Source: Bradyrhizobium sp. CCBAU 53351 (GTDB lineage Bacteria; Pseudomonadota; Alphaproteobacteria; Rhizobiales; Xanthobacteraceae). Taken from it: a stretch of DNA of 64,000 nucleotides. Below the pieces are notes generated by a model. It did no database searches. It was not told where the DNA came from and was given only the letters and a program-made list of their open reading frames with translations. A program made the position numbers and the translations under genes. Location of the stretch: NCBI RefSeq assembly GCF_015291745.1, contig NZ_CP030059.1, positions 5,235,501-5,299,500 on the forward strand, written 5' to 3'. Below, in pieces: positions 58,116 through 64,000 of this stretch. Position 1 is the stretch's first letter. The number at the start of each line of letters is the position of its first letter.

Positions 58116-58873
58116 AGAAGCGCATCATTCCGATCCAATTGCTAATGGACGGTCGACTGGTCAAGACGCGACGGTTTTTGAATTGGCGTGACGTTGGCGA
58201 TCCCGTCAAGAGCTCCGCCGTCTACAACTCGCAATATGCGGACGAGTTGATCTTTCTCAACATATCCCGACAATCGCGCTCGATCGATGACCTTAAGCGC
58301 GTCATCGCCGCTGTCTCCAAAGTATCTTTCATGCCAATAGCGATGGGAGGCGGTATCCAGACGGCATCCGATGCAGCCGAACTGATCTTGACCGGCGCCG
58401 ACAAGATCGTGGTTAACACCGTTGCCTATCGAAACATGCGTATCATTAGTGAGACGGCTGATCGCTTCGGAGCTCAGGCGGTCGTCGCTTCCGTAGACGC
58501 CTTGCGCGACGAGCACACTGGTGAGTATTGCCTCATGTCCGATCGCGGCGAGCGCCGAGAATTCGTCACGCTCGAGACGCATGTGCGCTCGCTGATAAGC
58601 GCCGGCGCCGGCGAAATCATGATACAATCGATCGACCGAGACGGCATGATGATCGGTTACGATATTGATCTGGTCCGACGCGTCACCGCCATCTCCACGA
58701 TTCCCGTGATTGCGGCCGGCGGCTCAGGCAACTATCACCACCTGAAGAGTCTTTTTGAGACCACGAACGTCAGCGCGGCCGCCTGCGGAAGTCTGTTCAA
58801 TTTCTCGGACTCGAATCCGATTCGGGCAAAAGCGTTCCTCACGAATTACGGCATTCCCTTCAAAGTGGTCTAG
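58109..58873 (+). CDS. hisF: HisF-type cyclase/ammonia-channel subunit (surface-sugar paralogue)
   Basis: 254 residues, TIM barrel with the two HisF phosphate sites (AMGGGIQTASDAAELI; AAGGSGNYHHLKSLF) and the second-half catalytic Asp region SIDRDGMMIGYD. Its start resembles RIIPIQLLMDGRLVKTRRF, where HisF has I-P-C-L-D, so the first catalytic Asp position is altered (Q-L-L-M-D), as in paralogues that work with WbpG-type enzymes and not in histidine synthesis. Partner of HisH and of the protein at 59530. Confidence 0.87.
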   Translation: MLKKRIIPIQLLMDGRLVKTRRFLNWRDVGDPVKSSAVYNSQYADELIFLNISRQSRSIDDLKRVIAAVSKVSFMPIAMGGGIQTASDAAELILTGADKIVVNTVAYRNMRIISETADRFGAQAVVASVDALRDEHTGEYCLMSDRGERREFVTLETHVRSLISAGAGEIMIQSIDRDGMMIGYDIDLVRRVTAISTIPVIAAGGSGNYHHLKSLFETTNVSAAACGSLFNFSDSNPIRAKAFLTNYGIPFKVV

Positions 58874-58875
58874 AA

Positions 58876-59421
58876 ATGGAGCAACATAGCATCTCGACTT
58901 CGCGGCTCAGATTGCGCACTCTGCTGCCGGTAGACTGCAGCGAACGTTATGTGTCCTGGCTCAATCAGCCTGAGATCAACCGTTATCTCGAGACTCGTTT
59001 CGAGCCTCCACAAACGCTGGAAAGCGTGCGCAGTTACGTCAGCGCCGTTGCCGAACGCAGCAACGAACAGCTGTTTGGGATCTTCCTGGACGACGGCGTT
59101 CGTCATGTCGGCAACATCAAAGTCGGTCCGATCTCCAATCCGCATCGCGTTGGAGACGTCAGTCTCCTCATTGGTGAGCGCGACTGCTGGGGACAGGGTA
59201 TCGCGACCGAGGCGATCCAGGCCGTATGTCGCTATGCTTTCGTTCAGCTTCACGTACGCAAGCTTTCTGCCGGAATGTACGCGCCAAATCGAGGCAGCAC
59301 CCGAGCCTTCGAAAAGGCCGGGTGGCGGCACGAGGGAATCCGGCGCGATCACTACCTTCTTGACGACAGTCCATGCGACGTCGTCATTCTTGGATTAAGG
59401 CCAAGCGACTTGCCCGGCTGA
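58876..59421 (+). CDS. GNAT acetyltransferase (RimJ/RimL type)
   Basis: 181 residues. GNAT fold with acetyl-CoA loop ERDCWGQGIATEAIQAV and the C-terminal ARNGS-like region MYAPNRGSTRAFEKAGW. Sits between hisF and the WbpG/PseA-type gene. It could acetylate a sugar amine (PseH-like) in parallel with the GNAT domain fused to PseG, or O-acetylate the finished sugar. The substrate is inferred from neighbours only. Confidence 0.82.
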   Translation: MEQHSISTSRLRLRTLLPVDCSERYVSWLNQPEINRYLETRFEPPQTLESVRSYVSAVAERSNEQLFGIFLDDGVRHVGNIKVGPISNPHRVGDVSLLIGERDCWGQGIATEAIQAVCRYAFVQLHVRKLSAGMYAPNRGSTRAFEKAGWRHEGIRRDHYLLDDSPCDVVILGLRPSDLPG

Positions 59422-59529
59422 TTGCCTGGCGATATTATGTTTCTTGGTGACGAGGACGTGACCGTCCTGATCATAATCATGCCAAGTGGCCCGTGGCTGC
59501 CCTGCGGTGTCGACGGACGGGGATACCTG

Positions 59530-60729
59530 ATGAGCAATCTGAAGAGCTGCACCAGTTGCTTGCTGCCCGAAACCTATGAAACGATCGAGTTCGACACCAA
59601 AGGTGTTTGCAACGTCTGTCGTAGCAAGGAATATCGGGACGAAAAAATCGACTGGTCCGACCGCAAGCAGCAGCTTGATGCTCTCATCGAAGAGCATCGC
59701 GGCAAGCACGATTACGACATGATCGTCCCGTTCTCAGGAGGAAAGGATTCGACCTTCACGCTCTGGTACTTGATGAAGGAGTACAAGGTCAAGCCGCTGG
59801 TCGTTCGATTTGATCACGGCTTCATGCGCGACACGTTGATCGAAAACAACACGCGTACTTTCAAGAAACTTGGCGTCGACGTTCTCAACTTCACGCCGAA
59901 CTGGAAGGTCGTAAAGCGATTGATGCTCGAATCGCTACGACGTAAAGGAGATTTCTGTTGGCATTGTCACACAGGAATTTTCTCTTATCCGATGCACATT
60001 GCGGTCAAGTTCGGGGTGCCTCTTGTCATGTGGGGAGAGCCATCGTCCGAGTACACCCAATACTACGACTATCGCGACAACGAGATCGAAGAGGTCGACG
60101 AAACCCGCTTCAACCGCTTCGTCAATCTAGGTATCACTGCTGAAGACATGAAAGGCATGATCGAGGGCGACTTCGCTATCGATCCGCGCGACCTTTTACC
60201 CTACACGTATCCCCATCTCAGAGATCTGAAGCGGCTTCGGTACAAATCAGTTTGCCTGGGCTCCTACATTTCGTGGGATGTGAAAAAGAACGTCGAGGTC
60301 ATTCAGCGCGAACTCGGATGGCAGGGCGATCAAGTCGAAGGCATGCCGTGGGACGAATACCCTTACGAAAAGATCGAATGCTTCATGCAGGGCATGCGGG
60401 ACTACATAAAATATCTGAAGCGCGGCTATAGCCGCGTCAGTCAGATGGTAGCCTTGGACTTGCGCAATGGGCGCATCAGCCAAGAGCACGCAAAGGAACT
60501 CGTGACCAATTTCGAGGGCCGAAAACCTCCTTCGCTTGAACTATTCCTGGATTACCTTGGCTTGAACGAAAGCGAGTTCAACGAAATCGTGACGCAAACC
60601 GTCGTCCCGCCCAACGAGCCAGATTTCGGCAAAAACGATTATGCACCGAAGACCTGGGATTTTGACCGTTGGTATCGCGAAGGTGACGCCGACAAGGGAA
60701 TTGCGTTCAAGACTGGAAAGGCAGGTTGA
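59530..60729 (+). CDS. N-acetyl-sugar amidotransferase (WbpG/PseA type)
   Basis: 399 residues from ATG 59530 (MSNLKSCTSCLLPETYETI); the frame is open 36 codons upstream but that part is not conserved. A Cys4 zinc ribbon (Cys7, Cys10, Cys27, Cys30) precedes the PP-loop ATPase motif SGGKDS (69-74). It activates the acetamido carbonyl with ATP so that ammonia from HisH/HisF gives an acetamidino group. WbpG acts on UDP-ManNAc3NAcA in Pseudomonas; PseA acts on pseudaminic-acid intermediates in Campylobacter. Which applies here is unresolved. Confidence 0.9.
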   Translation: MSNLKSCTSCLLPETYETIEFDTKGVCNVCRSKEYRDEKIDWSDRKQQLDALIEEHRGKHDYDMIVPFSGGKDSTFTLWYLMKEYKVKPLVVRFDHGFMRDTLIENNTRTFKKLGVDVLNFTPNWKVVKRLMLESLRRKGDFCWHCHTGIFSYPMHIAVKFGVPLVMWGEPSSEYTQYYDYRDNEIEEVDETRFNRFVNLGITAEDMKGMIEGDFAIDPRDLLPYTYPHLRDLKRLRYKSVCLGSYISWDVKKNVEVIQRELGWQGDQVEGMPWDEYPYEKIECFMQGMRDYIKYLKRGYSRVSQMVALDLRNGRISQEHAKELVTNFEGRKPPSLELFLDYLGLNESEFNEIVTQTVVPPNEPDFGKNDYAPKTWDFDRWYREGDADKGIAFKTGKAG

Positions 60730-60847
60730 GCGACCCCTTTGACGCGTCACCTGCTTCCAGCCATGCGGCCGCGCCAATAGGGCGGGCCTGACCCCGGGGA
60801 TCTTCATGAAGGCGATACAAACGATCGTATTGGAAGCGGCGAGCACG

Positions 60848-61408
60848 CTACTTGCCGGGTGACAGCACGCGCGCGGGAACTCCACCCACGACATCCCCCG
60901 GATTGACGTTGCTAACGACCACCGCGTTCGCGCCGATCACACAATTGCTTCCTAGAAGAACGGGTCCCAACACCTTAGCACCGGCTGCGATTGTCGCCCC
61001 GTCTTCAACCACGGGCCTCTGGGTCAGATCGTAGTCCCAGTCCGCCATTTTTGCTCCCAGCGTAACTTGCTGGTAAATGGTCACGTTGGACCCGATACGC
61101 GCGGCACCGAGGATAATTCCATTCGTGTGCGGAATGATCAGGCCAGGGCCGATTTCCAGACTGCTGGGAATTTCCATCCCGAACAGTCCAAAATTCAGGA
61201 GAGAGGTCAGCTTTCCGAGCCGACGCCAACCGGATCTATGGAATGCATGCGCCCAGCGAATGAGAACGATGTGCGCGAACCTGGGCGAGAACGCGTCGGT
61301 CCATTTCCGAGCTCTGCCTGGCCTGCCCATTGCAGACAACAGACGTTGCCAATCGGCATCGAGCAGGCTGCGAACGCCAAGCTCCGAACGAGACTCAGAA
61401 TAAGACAT
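60848..61408 (-). CDS. serine acetyltransferase-like hexapeptide enzyme
   Basis: 186 residues with the CysE-like helical N-terminus and a C-terminal left-handed beta helix (IEIGPGLIIPHTNGIILGA; TIYQQVTLGA; VIGANAVVVSNVNPGDVVGG). The catalytic His is in IIPHTNG. Shorter than CysE (about 270), it is of the kind found in exopolysaccharide clusters, where it O-acetylates sugars. It is on the opposite strand to the neighbours, so it has its own promoter, with a 174-bp divergent gap to the next gene. Confidence 0.85.
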   Translation of the reverse strand: MSYSESRSELGVRSLLDADWQRLLSAMGRPGRARKWTDAFSPRFAHIVLIRWAHAFHRSGWRRLGKLTSLLNFGLFGMEIPSSLEIGPGLIIPHTNGIILGAARIGSNVTIYQQVTLGAKMADWDYDLTQRPVVEDGATIAAGAKVLGPVLLGSNCVIGANAVVVSNVNPGDVVGGVPARVLSPGK

Positions 61409-61582
61409 TAGCTCAGGCCGGCTTACGGCAAAAATGTCGAAAACGTGTCAGTAACCGGGTAACAAGACCCGATACTGCCGCTTGACTTGAATGGTGTCCA
61501 ATGTTTAGCGGATCACGTCGAGGTGAGTAAAGCCCTGTCAGGCTAGCCTTACCGAACCGAAGACCACAGCGCGCAGGTTATT

Positions 61583-62971
61583 TTGTCCACAACCGAAAAC
61601 GGCTCGTCCCCCTCCGGAGTCCTAGTCTTCTGTCGTCCTTATCTCGTGGACGATTTCAAGGCAAATTTTGCTGCGTTCTCGGGTAACCAGAAGCTGTTTT
61701 TTCTTACGGACGGCAAGAGCAAGGGCACCGACGACACGCGTGAGGCATTCTACCGTTTCCTGCGCTCTGGAACACCGCCGAACCTACTAAGCGCCGAACA
61801 AGACAATGATTGCATTCGACGATGCCGCCTCCTGCGAAATCTTGATCGAGCGGATGCCGAGCGTCGTCTTCACGCAATGGCCGCCGCGCTTCAGGAATGG
61901 CTCGACAGGCTAAATCCCGAGGCGGTGATTGGTCACATGGTCGATGAGTATGTGACTCACCTGCTGAGCCTGCTCGCCGAGCGGCGCGGTATCCCGTATA
62001 TCGGCTACGCTCATTCGTTTTTTCCCGGCCGCATCCAGCTCACCAGCAATGCAAATGGCGACGCCTTCAACATCCGTACCCCGTCTTTCGAGGAAGTCGA
62101 GCAGACAATCTCAACCTTGATGAAGCCATTCTTCCGGCAGGACTACAGCCAACGCAAAAACTACTCATTGTCTCGTCACGTGTTCGGTGTGGGACGGTAC
62201 TACGTCAAACGGATTGTCTTCCTGGCGAAAGGATATCTGGAGCGCGATCCCCTTCAAGTTCATTACGCCATCACGCCTTATCTGGCCGAACGACGTCGGC
62301 TTCGAGACTATCCGTCCGCAAACTGTTTTAGCAGAAGCTGGAAATCCGAGCTGCTTGCGCTGAGGAAGAAATCGGCCTCGCCAACGATATATGTTCCTCT
62401 CGCCTACTTTCCCGAATCGACAATCGACTACTGGATTCAAGACAAGTCGATCCTCGACTACGAGAACAAGACTGCGGAGATCGTAGCTGCTATATCGCGA
62501 GTCTGCGTCGTCGTGATCAAGGAGCATCCTCATATGCTCGGCACGCGTAATCCGGCCTTCTACAAACGACTGAATTCGATCCCGAACATCGTAATGGCTC
62601 CGCCAATGGAATACTCTGCCGAAATCATGGCCAACAGCGACGCGGTGGTGCTAGGCGCAGGCAGCGGAGGCGTCGAAGCCGTGCTGCACGAAAAGCCGAT
62701 TTTCACCTTCAGCCAGACGAGCTACTGGTTTGCTCGCTCGGGCGCAGTCTACCTCGATCTTGCCTGCGTAGGAAGCTGGGCCGACAGCATCATCGAAGGC
62801 CTCAGGTCCGCAAAACCGTTGTCCGCGAGCGAGAAACACGAATTCATAAAAGCATGCCTCGAGAGCACAGTCCGCCCCCGGGCCGGAGGGCGTCGGTGGC
62901 CCCTGATCGACCTGCTGGATCTCGAGCTGCTACTCCAAGCCGTCGGTAACAGTGGGTTCCGCGAACCTTGA
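61583..62971 (+). CDS. capsule-type glycosyltransferase (KpsC/KpsS-like), tentative
   Basis: 462 residues starting at TTG 61583 (AGG upstream, no ATG in a fitting place). The C-terminal half has a GT-B nucleotide-sugar site: VVIKEHPHMLGTRNPAFY then MANSDAVVLGAGSGGVEAVL then KPIFTFSQTSYWF. This order (K-E-H-P...S-D...G-S-x-G-x-E-A) is that of capsule synthesis proteins that use CMP-Kdo or CMP-sialic-like donors, which fits a CMP-nonulosonic acid made by the upstream genes. Specific activity is inferred. Confidence 0.65.
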   Translation: MSTTENGSSPSGVLVFCRPYLVDDFKANFAAFSGNQKLFFLTDGKSKGTDDTREAFYRFLRSGTPPNLLSAEQDNDCIRRCRLLRNLDRADAERRLHAMAAALQEWLDRLNPEAVIGHMVDEYVTHLLSLLAERRGIPYIGYAHSFFPGRIQLTSNANGDAFNIRTPSFEEVEQTISTLMKPFFRQDYSQRKNYSLSRHVFGVGRYYVKRIVFLAKGYLERDPLQVHYAITPYLAERRRLRDYPSANCFSRSWKSELLALRKKSASPTIYVPLAYFPESTIDYWIQDKSILDYENKTAEIVAAISRVCVVVIKEHPHMLGTRNPAFYKRLNSIPNIVMAPPMEYSAEIMANSDAVVLGAGSGGVEAVLHEKPIFTFSQTSYWFARSGAVYLDLACVGSWADSIIEGLRSAKPLSASEKHEFIKACLESTVRPRAGGRRWPLIDLLDLELLLQAVGNSGFREP

Positions 62972-62989
62972 TACCAGGATGAATCACCC

Positions 62990-63904
62990 GTGAACAAGAC
63001 AGAACGAACTTCATTCTTCGAAGTAAAACCCGGCTTTGATGCCATTCGGTATCTGCTGAGCTTTGGGCTGCTTACGCTCCTGGCGCGCCGTGCCCGCAAG
63101 CGACCAGCGGCGATGTTCGTCGAAATATCCAGCACAGTCGACCGACATATCCTCTCGGAGGGCCTGTTCGAAAAGGGGGTTATAGAGGCGTTGCACTACG
63201 TCATTTCCCGCTCCGGCACCACGAAACTGATGATCGATATCGGGGCCAATATAGGTAACCACAGCGTCGCGCTGGCGCCACTATTCCAGCGCGTGGCAGC
63301 TGTCGAGCCGCATCCTGTCCTCTTTCGCGTACTCGAAGCGAACATGTTGCGTAACCGGTTGCCGCACGTTTCATGCCATAATTTCGGCCTGGGCAAGACC
63401 GGGGGAACGGTGACTCTCGAGGAGTCGCCAGACGAGCACTCCATCAGCCGCGTCGCGGAAAGATCAATGCTGCCCCCCGAAACGTTCGGGCTATCAGAAC
63501 AGCAGTTCGGAAATAAATATTCGATCCAGCTCGAGTCGGCGCAGGACTTCGTGAAGCAATACGCCGATCAATTGTCAGAGACGTTTATCAAGATCGACGT
63601 TGAAGGAATGGAGCAGGAAATTATCGAGGCTCTCGAGCCACTGCTCCGTCAATATCGACCCCTCGTGGGCTTCGAACTCTTCACAAAAGCGCAGCCCAAT
63701 CTGATCAATATTGCCCGCTCGATACCTGGTTACGAACTCTACGCCATTCGCGTGCACGACACGGGGCGCTCGAAGATATGGCGCTCCCTGAAACTGCTGT
63801 TCAAGGGTCGAGAGAATACGCTGGAGCGGGTTGATCCAGACAAACTGGACGAGGTTTACCCGCTGGTACTGATGGTGCCGGTTGCCTCGAAATTAGAGCG
63901 TTGA
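62990..63904 (+). CDS. FkbM-family methyltransferase
   Basis: 304 residues from GTG 62990 (AGGA upstream). SAM motif I is DIGANIGNHSVAL; FIKIDVEGMEQEII and GFELFTKAQ complete the FkbM pattern. An N-terminal hydrophobic segment (YLLSFGLLTLLARRARK) may attach it to the membrane. FkbM enzymes O-methylate sugars and polyketides; here a surface-glycan sugar is the expected substrate. It follows the glycosyltransferase by 18 bp. Confidence 0.87.
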   Translation: MNKTERTSFFEVKPGFDAIRYLLSFGLLTLLARRARKRPAAMFVEISSTVDRHILSEGLFEKGVIEALHYVISRSGTTKLMIDIGANIGNHSVALAPLFQRVAAVEPHPVLFRVLEANMLRNRLPHVSCHNFGLGKTGGTVTLEESPDEHSISRVAERSMLPPETFGLSEQQFGNKYSIQLESAQDFVKQYADQLSETFIKIDVEGMEQEIIEALEPLLRQYRPLVGFELFTKAQPNLINIARSIPGYELYAIRVHDTGRSKIWRSLKLLFKGRENTLERVDPDKLDEVYPLVLMVPVASKLER

Positions 63905-64000
63905 GCAGAACCTAGGAGACGTAGCGCGAAGAGCACCATCACACGCGAAGCGAAAGGCCCCGAGATCCGTATCAGATCACCGCGCTCTATTCGCGATCGC

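Noticed and set aside
57486..58873. HisH and HisF as histidine-biosynthesis genes
   Set aside because: They are in a surface-sugar locus beside a WbpG/PseA-type protein, no other his genes are near, and HisF shows an altered first catalytic region.

Overview
The window looks like a chromosome segment of a Bradyrhizobium-type alphaproteobacterium. That is inferred from the high GC content, two complete Liv-type ABC importer operons, and several palindromic intergenic repeats of a kind typical of that genus. No rRNA, tRNA or CRISPR array was seen, so the genus call rests on gene style alone.

Layout. 1-29.6 kb is ordinary chromosome. It holds a secreted TPR-caspase protein; a minus-strand liv operon (livK-livH-livM-livG-livF plus a MetE-like protein); a two-gene secreted operon of unknown role; purU and a HemD-like gene; a very large secreted TPR-CHAT protein; an MFS exporter; a Crp/Fnr regulator; and a second, plus-strand liv operon that carries an acyl-CoA ligase, followed by an AGE-family epimerase and a PaaK-like ligase.

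29.8-36.5 kb is an accessory block and probably a decayed integrative element. It has two homologous genes of an unnamed family sharing a QIEANR...STGPR...GK...RHGL N-terminus, a small HTH regulator, a YqaJ exonuclease overlapping an ERF annealing protein fused to an HNH nuclease domain, the wreck of a serine recombinase (34.5-34.7 kb), and several very small ORFs including a 45-residue membrane protein.

36.5-64 kb is a surface-polysaccharide or glycosylation locus. It has gmhB, two polymerase/ligase-type membrane proteins, a sugar epimerase split by a decayed IS66 element with an intact 8-bp target duplication, and a WlbA/WlbB/WlbC set (dehydrogenase, acetyltransferase, aminotransferase for 2,3-diacetamido uronic acids). 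A near-complete pseudaminic-acid pathway follows (PseG-GNAT fusion, PseI, PseF-like, PseB, PseC), interleaved with N-acyl tailoring genes (formyltransferase, PIG-L deacetylase, HisH/HisF/PseA-WbpG amidotransferase set, GNAT). The end carries a serine-acetyltransferase-like gene, a capsule-type glycosyltransferase and an FkbM methyltransferase.

How the genes fit together. The pse genes should build an activated nonulosonic acid whose amino groups can carry acetyl, formyl or acetamidino groups. The wlb genes supply a second di-N-acyl sugar, and the polymerases and transferases assemble a surface glycan. The two strongest leads are the ERF-HNH/YqaJ recombination module without phage structural genes, and the unusually rich N-acyl tailoring of the nonulosonic-acid locus.
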